Origin: Phycisphaerae bacterium
GTDB taxonomy: Bacteria > Planctomycetota > Phycisphaerae > Phycisphaerales > SM1A02
Reading direction: 5' to 3'
Length of the DNA: 64,000 nt
Assembly: GCA_002709295.1 (NCBI GenBank)
Contig: PAQL01000008.1
Coordinates: forward strand, 49,733 to 113,732
The notes under the pieces are model-generated. The model saw only the letters and a program-made list of their open reading frames with translations, was not told where the DNA came from and searched no databases. Positions 35,428-43,370 of this stretch are shown in pieces. Numbering within the stretch: the first letter of the stretch is position 1; the number at the start of each line of letters is the position of its first letter. The position numbers were made by a program, and so were the translations under genes.

Positions 35428-36810
35428 TCAGTCCTGGGATGCGCCGCCGCGTCGAGAGCCCTTGGCACTCCCGTCGCCCTGGTTGTCGGTGGGATCCAGA
35501 CGCTTCGGCCTCTGGCTCTGGTTTCCACTCTGGCCTTCGCTGGCGCTCGAGGGGAGGATCTTCGGAGGCTGCTTCAGGAACCGGTTCGCACCGCGTCCGC
35601 TGATTCCCTGAGTGGAGCTCCCGTTCCGGGAACCGGGATCGTCGAGTCGGGGCGTGGTCTTGCCGGGCAGCTCGTTGGTCTGGTCGGGGGTGAGGATGGC
35701 CAGGATCTCGCGACGGGTCTTGTCGACGAGGTCGTTCTTCCTGGCGATGAGCTTGTCGACCTCGCTCGGTTCACGGTCGATGCGTTCGCCGTTCCGGCGG
35801 GCGATGAGCCGCTCGACCCGGCGACGGGCCTCGCCCGGCTCGATCTCGCGGATCATGTCCACGATCTGCTGCTCGAGCGTGCCGAGCGCCGCGTCGAATC
35901 GGGCCTCGATGTCGTTCAAGGCCGCGATCTGCTCGTTGCTCAGGTCGGGCAGGCTGCGGACCGATTCCAGGAGCCGCGGGATCGCGGTCGGTCGGAAGGC
36001 CTTGGGATATCCACGTTCGAGGGCGTTTCGACGGAAGGTCACCCCGTACTCGGGGGGAAGCTCGCTGGAGATCCGGTCGATCCAGGTGTCCTGGACGCTC
36101 CGGACCGCGACGCGTGACCGCATGATCTTCTCAGTGGCATCGAGACCCTTGTCGAAGTCCATCGCGGTCATGGCCTCCTTCATCTCCTCCTGGAGGGAGT
36201 CCATCCGCTGGCGTCGAGCCTCCAGCACCTGGTCGAGGGCGAGCTCGTACTGGACCAGGAGCGGATCGACGGATTCCTCGGTCTCGTAGGGCATCCGAAG
36301 GGTCCGGAAGACCGTGTAGAGATCGACCGACTCGCCGCTGAGCTCGCCCTTGGGCAGTTCCTTCTCACGCCTCAGGCTTCGCTCGAATCTCGGCCAGCGG
36401 TTCATCTGCTCGGTGGAGAGCTGAGCCTTGACGTTGATCAGGAAGTCGTCGCGGAGAACCCGGCGCTGCTGGTCCCAGTCGCTGATCGGCTCGAGGATCA
36501 GCTTCATCGCATCCTCGTTGCGGCTGGAGTTGCTGATGGTCATGGCATGCTGACGCATCCGTTCCTTGACCTCCTCGACACCACCCTCGAACGCGATCGC
36601 ATAGTCCTGAAGGAGGATCTCGATGACCGGACGCTGCCATTCCTCGAGCTGGAGCTGCTCGACGAAGAGGGGCATGTCTCGATCGAGGAACTCGGGACGG
36701 AAGGCGTCGGCGAACCCGGCGGAGCCGAACTGAGCCCGTGCTTCAGTCGCACCCAGCAGCGGGCACAGGATGGCGACGATGAGGGCGATGGTGGTTCGTC
36801 GAATGGACAT
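35428..36810 (-). CDS. Secreted helical protein with LTxxQ-like motifs, first gene of the T2SS operon
   Basis: A 460-residue protein with a signal peptide (about residues 1-27, ending ARAQ) and long charged helices typical of coiled coils. Three LTxxQ-like motifs are visible: LSTEQ at 131-135, LSNEQ at 290-294 and LTPDQ at 373-377, as in Spy/CpxP-type periplasmic chaperones. The C-terminal 80 residues are disordered and basic. An RPEFLxRD motif near residue 38 recurs in the protein at 55087-56871. It lies 39 bases upstream of gspE on the same strand. A chaperone or scaffold role in secretion is inferred from motifs and position; no named family is recognised. Confidence 0.62.
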   Translation of the reverse strand: MSIRRTTIALIVAILCPLLGATEARAQFGSAGFADAFRPEFLDRDMPLFVEQLQLEEWQRPVIEILLQDYAIAFEGGVEEVKERMRQHAMTISNSSRNEDAMKLILEPISDWDQQRRVLRDDFLINVKAQLSTEQMNRWPRFERSLRREKELPKGELSGESVDLYTVFRTLRMPYETEESVDPLLVQYELALDQVLEARRQRMDSLQEEMKEAMTAMDFDKGLDATEKIMRSRVAVRSVQDTWIDRISSELPPEYGVTFRRNALERGYPKAFRPTAIPRLLESVRSLPDLSNEQIAALNDIEARFDAALGTLEQQIVDMIREIEPGEARRRVERLIARRNGERIDREPSEVDKLIARKNDLVDKTRREILAILTPDQTNELPGKTTPRLDDPGSRNGSSTQGISGRGANRFLKQPPKILPSSASEGQSGNQSQRPKRLDPTDNQGDGSAKGSRRGGASQD

Positions 36811-37056
36811 GGCGATGCAGGCCTCCGGGTCACGTGCCTGGCTGGTCGAGAGGTGCCATCCGGGCGTGCGGGTGTGGGTGAACAGGGATCCGTCCCCCCG
36901 CGATGGGTCAGGATCCGGGATTTCAACGCGGCAGAGGGGAGAATATGGCAGCAAAAAGCCCGGGCTCCGGGGACTCCGCCGATTCTCGGCCGGAAGACCC
37001 TCTGGAGAGGCTGGTTGGGCCGTTTCGGCGGGTCATCCGGCCCACAGGAGAGCCGT

Positions 37057-37755
37057 TCACCCGCTCTGGACGGTTCGCTGTTCGATTCGCTTCTCGGACG
37101 TTGTCACCACGATCCGATCGATGAAGATCCCCGGGGTGTGGATCTGGTCGGGATCCAGCTCGCCGATCTCGACCAGTTCCTCGACCTCGGCCACGGTCCT
37201 TCGCCCGCAGGAGGCCACCATCGGGTTGAAGTTCCTGGCGGTCTTTCGGAAGACGAGATTGCCCGATCGATCCGCCTTCCAGGCCTTGACCAGGGAGAGA
37301 TCGGCCCGGATGCCTCGCTCCATCACGTAGGTGTCGCCATCGAACTCCCGGGTCTCCTTGCCTTCGGCCACCTGGGTGCCGACCCCGGTCCGGGTGTAGA
37401 AGGCGGGAATTCCCGCCCCTCCGGCCCGCATTCGTTCAGCGAGGGTGCCCTGCGGGTTGAACTCCACCTCCAACTCGCCGGCCATGAACTGTCGTTCGAA
37501 TTCCGCGTTCTCACCCACGTAGCTCGAGACCATCTTCCGGATCTGCCGGGTCTCGAGCAGCAGCCCCAGCCCCCAGTCGTCGACCCCTGCATTGTTGCTG
37601 ACCGCGACGAGGTCCTTCGCACCGGTCTCCCGCAGGGCCATGATCAGCTGCTCGGGAATGCCGCACAGTCCGAAGCCACCGACCGCCACGATCATGCCGT
37701 CCTCGACCAGGCCGTCGAGGGCGGCGGATGCGTTGTCACAGACCTTGTCGATCAT
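37057..37755 (-). CDS. scoA: 3-oxoacid CoA-transferase subunit A (no subunit B nearby)
   Basis: Alpha subunit of a succinyl-CoA:3-ketoacid or acetoacetate CoA-transferase, 232 residues. It carries the family glycine-rich segment [14 protein letters not shown] at about residues 25-38. [15 protein letters not shown] and a [16 protein letters not shown] motif follow. The enzyme normally needs a beta subunit holding the catalytic Glu, almost always encoded next door. Here the downstream side is a 246-base gap followed by the helical protein, and the upstream neighbour is a divergent transporter. A short CCCGG/CCGGG hairpin followed by TTTTT (minus strand, near 36952-36970) may terminate it. Confidence 0.9.
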   Translation of the reverse strand: MIDKVCDNASAALDGLVEDGMIVAVGGFGLCGIPEQLIMALRETGAKDLVAVSNNAGVDDWGLGLLLETRQIRKMVSSYVGENAEFERQFMAGELEVEFNPQGTLAERMRAGGAGIPAFYTRTGVGTQVAEGKETREFDGDTYVMERGIRADLSLVKAWKADRSGNLVFRKTARNFNPMVASCGRRTVAEVEELVEIGELDPDQIHTPGIFIDRIVVTTSEKRIEQRTVQSG

Positions 37756-37853
37756 TCGAGGAGGACTCCCGCGGGTGATTCTGGGATGATCCGGGACCGG
37801 ATCGAGAACCGTAGTCTATCGGGCGTCGGCTGGCCGGTCCGGCCTCCGGCGGT

Positions 37854-39185
37854 ATGCTCGACCGGGATTCACCGCTCCGAGCAACCTCGAGCCGACCAGT
37901 GCACGCCACTTCCATCGATACCGGTGCCGACGACGATTCCGGCGCCCCGCCCGACGTGCCGGGAGGGCGGTTGCAGTTTCGTGTGCTCCTCATGGTGTCG
38001 GTGCTGCTGGTCCTCACCGCGCTTCCCGACGCGATGGTCGTTCCGATCCTCGAGGAGATCCTCGTCGAGCGGTACGACGTCGGACCGGGAATCGCCCACG
38101 CCTTCCTGGCCGTGAATCTGATCGGTGGTCTCTGCGCGATTCCGATCCTCGGCTGGACCGCCACTCGAGGACGGCCCATCATGGCCGTAGGGGTCGCGGC
38201 CGCCGTCGATGCGGCACTCCTCACGGCGATGTGGCTGCCCATCGGGTTCGGGCCGACGATCGTGCTGCGGGCGATGGAGGGAGTGGCGGACGTCATCGTC
38301 TTCGCGGTGATCTTCGATCTGGTCGGCCGCGCGGGTGGACGGCGGGCCACCGGCTTGCGCTACGGACTGGCGGCTGCGCTTCTCTCGGTCGCCCTCGGCG
38401 GGGGAGCGATTCTCGGAGGGCAGGTCGCCAGCTGGGAGAAGACGACTTCGGGCATCGAGGCTTCGGTGTTCCTCATCGGGGGAGGCGCGTGTCTGCTCGC
38501 GGCGATCCTTGCGGTCCTGTGGCGTGAACCCCTTCGTCGGTTGAAGGGCATTCGGATGGTCGAGGAGAAACCCTCCGCAATGACCCGACCCGTTCATCGG
38601 GCTCCGCTCTGGCCTCTGCTTCTGATCGCGGCGAGCGATCGGGCGGCGGGGGGGCTCCTCACCGGCACGCTCGGCATCTTCCTCGCTTCAGCCATCGGTC
38701 TGGAGCCGGCGATTCGCGGCGGCCTGGTCGGCTCGGTGCTCCTTCTCATGGGACTGGGCGCCCTGCCGGCGGGGGTTGTCGGGGATCTCTTCGGGGCCTT
38801 GCGGGTCAGACTGATCGGTTCCATCGTCTTCGGCCTCGGCCTGGTCATCCTTCCCCAGGTGGCGGAGGTGCTTCCACTGCTGGTCGGGGTCATGTGCGTC
38901 ATGGGAATCGGTGGCGCCGTGCTGCTGCCGACGTCGCTCTCGCTGCTGGACCGTCTGCACGGTGGTCTGGTCGGCATGGGTGGTTTCCGCGCCGCCGGCG
39001 ACATCGGTTTCCTGGTCGGCGTCACGGTGGCGGGCATTCTGGTGGCGACCCTGGTCCGACCGGACACGGCGGAGACGGCCACGTCGGCGTACGGGCTGAT
39101 CTTCGCGGGTTTCGGTGCCATTCATCTCGCGGTCACCGCTGTCGCGGTGCCCACGCTGGCCATGTCCTCCATGCATTCAACGTGA
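37854..39185 (+). CDS. Major facilitator superfamily transporter
   Basis: A 443-residue membrane protein with about 12 hydrophobic segments. A membrane segment at about residues 47-70 (LLMVSVLLVLTALPDAMVVP) is followed by the MFS pattern of two six-helix halves with a charged central loop (about 215-240). A cytoplasmic GWTATRGRP-like loop after helix 2 resembles motif A. The substrate cannot be predicted. The start is uncertain: the ATG at 37854 lies inside a TATGCT that itself looks like a -10 element. A GTG at 37899 is therefore possible and would still include all helices. Confidence 0.82.
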   Translation: MLDRDSPLRATSSRPVHATSIDTGADDDSGAPPDVPGGRLQFRVLLMVSVLLVLTALPDAMVVPILEEILVERYDVGPGIAHAFLAVNLIGGLCAIPILGWTATRGRPIMAVGVAAAVDAALLTAMWLPIGFGPTIVLRAMEGVADVIVFAVIFDLVGRAGGRRATGLRYGLAAALLSVALGGGAILGGQVASWEKTTSGIEASVFLIGGGACLLAAILAVLWREPLRRLKGIRMVEEKPSAMTRPVHRAPLWPLLLIAASDRAAGGLLTGTLGIFLASAIGLEPAIRGGLVGSVLLLMGLGALPAGVVGDLFGALRVRLIGSIVFGLGLVILPQVAEVLPLLVGVMCVMGIGGAVLLPTSLSLLDRLHGGLVGMGGFRAAGDIGFLVGVTVAGILVATLVRPDTAETATSAYGLIFAGFGAIHLAVTAVAVPTLAMSSMHST

Positions 39186-39212
39186 CCGCCCCCCGGTTGA
39201 ACCGGGGGGCGG
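39186..39212. terminator. Bidirectional hairpin between convergent MFS and sigma-factor genes
   Basis: An 11-bp GC stem (39186-39196 with 39202-39212) with a 5-base loop TTGAA, directly after the MFS stop and 45 bases from the sigma-factor stop. There is no clear T run, so it may end transcription weakly in either direction. Confidence 0.6.
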
Positions 39213-39256
39213 GGGTCCGAAGCCGTGACTTCGGTTCGTCCTGAAGAAGAGGAGAT

Positions 39257-40351
39257 TCAGTTCTTGGTGAGGGGGGCGTCGTCGATCGGACGCCCGCTGT
39301 CGATCACGGCTCTCAGTTTCGCAAGAGCCTTGTTCTGGATCTGGCGTACCCGTTCCTTGGTCACCCCGATCAACTGACCCACCTGTTCGAGAGTGAGCGG
39401 GGGCGCCTGGGGAGAGGTGCCGATGCCGAACCGGTGAAGGATGACCGTTCGCTCCACCGATGAGAGCTCGGCACTGTTCTTGTCCATGATGTGTCGGACC
39501 TCCTCGGCGGAGTCGGCGATCTGTTCGGCACGTCGCTTCTCGACGAAGTCGGACTTCTCGAACGCCGGGTCGAAGTCGGTGGGAAATCGTTGCCGGTGGC
39601 GGGTGCTCTTCATGCCGTGACGGCTGAAGGCCTTCAGGATGGCCCGGCAGGCGTAGGTCGAGAACTTGAACCCACGGCCGCAGTCGAACTTGTCCACCGA
39701 TCGCATCAGGGCCATGTTTCCTTCGCTGACCAGATCGGCGAACTCGCCGTCCATGATCCGGATCCGCTTGGCCATCGCCAGCACCAGCGCCAGATTCGTC
39801 TCGGCGATCTGCTCGCGGAAGCCCTCGGCGATCGCGTGCCAGTGCAGGATCTCCCTCGCCTGCGGGAGGGAGGGCCGGCGTCCGTCGAGTTCGAGCTGGA
39901 CCGATCTCATCCTGAAGCGGGCGTAGTTGAACTTCAGGAAGAGAATCCTCTCCTGGGCGGCGGTGAGCAGGACCGACTTCCCCTGGCGAGGCGTCTCGAG
40001 ACGGCCTCGGCTCGGGATCAGGTCCTCCATGAGCGGCCGGTACCAGGAAACGTCCGGTCTCTCGACCTCCTCGAGTCCGTAGACGTAGCTCTCCGCATCC
40101 GACTGCTGGAAGACATCGGAATCGATGTAGTCGATCTCACGGGCGAGGATCTCGTTGAGCACCCTTTCCTCCCGGCGGGAGAGGGGACGGGTGTCGCGAG
40201 GACGGGACGCACGTCCGCCCCGAGCACGGGGGGTCGCGGCCTTGGTGGTTCGGATCGGGGATTGACCGACCGCGGTCCGGGCTCGGGAACGAACCCGATC
40301 CAGAGGCGAGTTGCGGCCGATCAGCGGGTTGGTCTGGCGGTGTGCAGGCAT
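39257..40351 (-). CDS. Sigma-70 family RNA polymerase sigma factor
   Basis: A 364-residue sigma factor. Region 2 is recognised from ETNLALVLAMAKRI, DLVSEGNMALMRSVDKFD and FKFSTYACRAILKAFSRHG. Region 4 is the C-terminal helix-turn-helix LTLEQVGQLIGVTKERVRQIQNKALAKLR, very close to primary-sigma region 4.2. The N-terminal 65 residues are basic and unrelated to region 1.1. The middle (region 3) is short, with RQRFPTDFDPAFEKSDF. It is probably an alternative, group 2/3-type factor. Its targets are unknown; the local -10-like elements could be read by it or by the primary factor. Confidence 0.88.
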   Translation of the reverse strand: MPAHRQTNPLIGRNSPLDRVRSRARTAVGQSPIRTTKAATPRARGGRASRPRDTRPLSRREERVLNEILAREIDYIDSDVFQQSDAESYVYGLEEVERPDVSWYRPLMEDLIPSRGRLETPRQGKSVLLTAAQERILFLKFNYARFRMRSVQLELDGRRPSLPQAREILHWHAIAEGFREQIAETNLALVLAMAKRIRIMDGEFADLVSEGNMALMRSVDKFDCGRGFKFSTYACRAILKAFSRHGMKSTRHRQRFPTDFDPAFEKSDFVEKRRAEQIADSAEEVRHIMDKNSAELSSVERTVILHRFGIGTSPQAPPLTLEQVGQLIGVTKERVRQIQNKALAKLRAVIDSGRPIDDAPLTKN

Positions 40352-40801
40352 GCTCTTCGTTCAGCCGTCGGAGCGGCTTCGACCCCCTAGATTTCGAGCC
40401 CCTCGAGATCCGGTCTGGTTTCGACCGGTGATCCGGGTCCTTCCCCGAACCGGATCGTCATGCCCGTGGCATCCAGAAGGACGCGGATGGAGGCTCGGTC
40501 ATGGGTCGACCGGCACCAACCATCTCCGAGGCACGGTGAACCGGATGTTCGGGACCGCACCGGACGGACACAGGGAATGCGACACACTGCAATACGTTTC
40601 GATCCGCTTCATGGTTCGGATTCCCCCTCTCCCAATACCGGGATCGATGAAAACGGTTGCCGGATCGTTGATTCCAGACTCCGAAGAGGGGCTCGAGTGG
40701 AGAGGAATCGATCCTCAGGTCGCGAAAAAGAGGCCTCGCGGCAAGCCGCGAGGCCTCGATTCATCTGTTCTCAGGGGGAGGGATTCTCCCGGTGCGTCAA
40801 C
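40352..40801. other. 450-base intergenic region between the sigma-factor gene and ndk
   Basis: No supported open frame is present. It must hold the promoter of the sigma-factor gene (minus) and it contains the ndk terminator (40725-40756). Short repeats of CCGG-type sequence occur between 40400 and 40570, but I see no clear operator, RNA gene or consensus promoter. Confidence 0.5.
40725..40756 (-). terminator. Intrinsic terminator downstream of ndk
   Basis: Twelve-bp perfect stem (AGGCCTCGCGGC with its complement, loop of 2) followed on the minus strand by CTTTTTCGCG. It lies 45 bases after the ndk stop and is the best intrinsic terminator in the window. Confidence 0.85.
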
Positions 40802-41272
40802 CTATTCGGGGTCGCCGGAGCTCATGTCGTAGACCCAGCTCTGGATGGCCGGAGTCCAGTCGAGCACCTCGCCGTCGTTGAAGAACAGTTCGAGTTCGCG
40901 GGTGGCGGCCTCGGGGCTGTCCGAGCCGTGGATCAGGTTGAAGGAGCTCGAGACTCCGAAATCACCCCGGATCGTGCCCGCGTCGGCCTTGAACCCGAAG
41001 GTGGCGCCCATCATGGATCGACAGACCGCGATGGCGCCGTTGCCTCGCAGTGCGAGGACCAGCACCGGGGAGGAGGTCATGAAGGAGACCAGCCCCGCGT
41101 AGAACGGCTTTTCCTTGTGGTCCGCGTAGTGACGGGCCGCGAGATCCTGGCTGATCTGCGTGAACTTGGCCCCGACGACCTGGAGGCCCTTGTCCTCGAA
41201 GCGGCTGATGATGCGTCCCATGATGCCTCTCTGGACGGCATCGGGCTTGAGGATGATGAGAGTGGTCTCCAT
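40802..41272 (-). CDS. ndk: Nucleoside diphosphate kinase
   Basis: NDK transfers the gamma phosphate between nucleoside triphosphates and diphosphates through a phosphohistidine. From the ATG at 41272 the protein starts with METTLIILKPDAVQRG, and the active-site motif NLIHGSDS has His at residue 115. At 156 residues it is slightly longer than the usual 140-150. It stands alone between a terminator and the divergent topoisomerase VI operon. The 93-base gap to base 41365 and beyond contains the start region of both. Confidence 0.96.
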   Translation of the reverse strand: METTLIILKPDAVQRGIMGRIISRFEDKGLQVVGAKFTQISQDLAARHYADHKEKPFYAGLVSFMTSSPVLVLALRGNGAIAVCRSMMGATFGFKADAGTIRGDFGVSSSFNLIHGSDSPEAATRELELFFNDGEVLDWTPAIQSWVYDMSSGDPE

Positions 41273-41416
41273 GGTGTTCCGCGTGCTCCTGGGCTGTCTG
41301 CAGAGGGGTGATTCGAGCCGTCGTTCACGGCCGCTGAAGGGTCGGGACGATACCGGAAGCGACGGCCTCCGGTGTGCAGATCCCGACGATCCGCCCGCTC
41401 CGGCGGCCACATCCGC

Positions 41417-41422
41417 TAGCGT
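41417..41422 (+). promoter_or_regulatory. Possible -10 element upstream of the topoisomerase VI operon
   Basis: TAGCGT lies 81 bases before the proposed ATG at 41503. It resembles the TAnnnT elements before other transcription units in this window; no -35 is evident. Confidence 0.25.
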
Positions 41423-41502
41423 GTTCGTGGTCCGCCAGGATGACGGACCGGCTCCCAGCCCCAGAATCGGGCCCGGGACCGCCATTTCAAGAGAGCGATG
41501 GA

Positions 41503-43353
41503 ATGCCTCCAACCTTGACGCCTCCCGCCAAGAAGAAGTCCGGTTCGAAGACCTCGGCTCGTGGCAGCAAGCGAGCGACCGCCGAGGAGATGGCCTCCCG
41601 ACAGCGGGAGATCTCGGTCTCGGAGTTCTTTGCCAAGAACCGTCATCTTCTCGGGTTCGACAATCCGAGGAAGGCCCTCCTGACCACGGTCAAGGAGGCG
41701 GTCGACAATGCGCTCGACGCCTGCGAGGAGGCGGGCATCCTCCCCGAGATCCGGGTCGAGCTGCTGCAGCTGGCGGAGACCCGGTTCAAGGTCACGATCC
41801 GGGACAACGGCCCCGGCATCGTTCGCAAGCAGATCGAGAACATCTTCGGCAAGCTTCTCTACGGCTCGAAGTTCCACCGCATGAAGATGAGTCGGGGTCA
41901 GCAGGGCATCGGGATCTCGGCCGCCGGCATGTACGGCCTCATGACCACCGGGCAGCCGGTGGTCATCATCTCCAAGACCGGGAGACGCAAGCCCTCGCAC
42001 GAGGTGGTGCTCAAGATGGACACCGCCCGCAACCGGGCGGAGGTCATCAGCGAGACCGAGCATCCCGAGGACGACGTGCTGTTCCCCGAGGGCCACGGCA
42101 CGCAGGTGACCGTCGAGCTGGAGGGTCGCTATCAGAAGGGACGGGCGTCGGTCGACGAGTACCTCGAACAGACGGCGATCGCCAACCCCCATGCGAAGTT
42201 CACCTACCTCGCGCCGACGAACGAGGACCTGGAATACCCCCGGGCGGTCAACGAGCTCCCGCCGGAGGCGAAGGAGATCAAGCCCCACCCGAAGGGGATC
42301 GAGCTCGGCACCCTCATCCAGATGCTGGAGCGCACCGAGAAGAACCAGCTCGGCGCCTTCTTCAAGGAGGAGTTCTGCCGGGTCGGACCCAGGGTCGCGA
42401 AGGAGATATGCACGAAGGCCGATCTCACAAGTCGCACCTGGGTCAAGCAGGTGGGGCACGATGATGCCGAACGTCTGTTCAAGGCGATTCAGGACGTCCG
42501 GATCATGGCGCCTCCCACCGACTGCCTCGTGCCGATCGGGACGAAGGCGATGCTGGCGGGTCTGCTGAAGGAGGTCAAGGCGGAGTTCTTCGCGGCGAGC
42601 AGTCGGCCGGCCGCGGTCTATCGCGGCAATCCGTTCCTCATCGAGGTCGGCATCGCCTATGGCGGCCAGCTCGCCGGAGACGATCTCGGCCGGGTGATCC
42701 GTTTCGCGAACCGCGTCCCTCTGCTCTACCAGCAGTCGGCATGCTGTTCCTTCAAGGCGGTCGTGGAGACCGGCTGGCGGAACTACGGCATGCAGCAGGC
42801 GAGGGGCGCCCTGCCGACCGGTCCTCTGGTCGTGATGATCCACATGGCGAGCACCTGGGTCCCCTTCACCAGCGAATCCAAGGAGGCGATCGCCGACTAC
42901 GACGAGATCCGCAAGGAGATGAAGCTCGCCCTCCAGGAGTGCGGTCGGAAGCTCGGGACGTATCTTCGTCGTCGGCAGAGAATGCGGCGGGAGAGCGAAC
43001 GCCGTCACGTCTTCGCCCGCTACATCGGCGAGATCGCGATGGCCTGCGAGCGGATCACGGGTTCGAATGCGGGAGAAATCAAGACCGCCCTCGAGGAGAT
43101 CGCGGCCAGCAAGACCGCGGAGGCGGATCACCAGCTCGACGACGAGGGTCGTGTGATCGACGACGGCGGTCGGCTCGCCGGTGATGACGACGTCATCATC
43201 CTCGACGAGGACGGTGGCGGATCGGTCGAGGAGGGTGAATCGGGACTTCTCTTCGAGCAGGACGAACCGGCTCGGAAGAAGAAGGTGAAGAAGAAGGTGA
43301 AGAAGAAGAAGAAGAAGACGGCTCGCAAGGCCGCGAACGGGAGGACCCGCTGA
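41503..43353 (+). CDS. top6B: DNA topoisomerase VI subunit B with lysine-rich C-terminal tail
   Basis: The ATPase subunit of topoisomerase VI, which with subunit A passes one DNA duplex through another. The 616-residue protein has the GHKL ATP-binding motifs: KEAVDNALDA (residues 64-73), DNGPGI (101-106), FGKLLYGSKF (115-124) and RGQQGIGIS (131-139). An H2TH/transducer region with GTKAML follows (switch lysine near residue 348). The start at 41503 has GAGAG 7 bases upstream. The tail (about residues 590-616) is unusual: an acidic stretch, then about a dozen Lys in three KKK clusters. Topoisomerase VI is typical of archaea and plants and sporadic in bacteria. Confidence 0.94.
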   Translation: MPPTLTPPAKKKSGSKTSARGSKRATAEEMASRQREISVSEFFAKNRHLLGFDNPRKALLTTVKEAVDNALDACEEAGILPEIRVELLQLAETRFKVTIRDNGPGIVRKQIENIFGKLLYGSKFHRMKMSRGQQGIGISAAGMYGLMTTGQPVVIISKTGRRKPSHEVVLKMDTARNRAEVISETEHPEDDVLFPEGHGTQVTVELEGRYQKGRASVDEYLEQTAIANPHAKFTYLAPTNEDLEYPRAVNELPPEAKEIKPHPKGIELGTLIQMLERTEKNQLGAFFKEEFCRVGPRVAKEICTKADLTSRTWVKQVGHDDAERLFKAIQDVRIMAPPTDCLVPIGTKAMLAGLLKEVKAEFFAASSRPAAVYRGNPFLIEVGIAYGGQLAGDDLGRVIRFANRVPLLYQQSACCSFKAVVETGWRNYGMQQARGALPTGPLVVMIHMASTWVPFTSESKEAIADYDEIRKEMKLALQECGRKLGTYLRRRQRMRRESERRHVFARYIGEIAMACERITGSNAGEIKTALEEIAASKTAEADHQLDDEGRVIDDGGRLAGDDDVIILDEDGGGSVEEGESGLLFEQDEPARKKKVKKKVKKKKKKTARKAANGRTR

Positions 43354-43370
43354 CCGCGGGTCGTCTGCAC

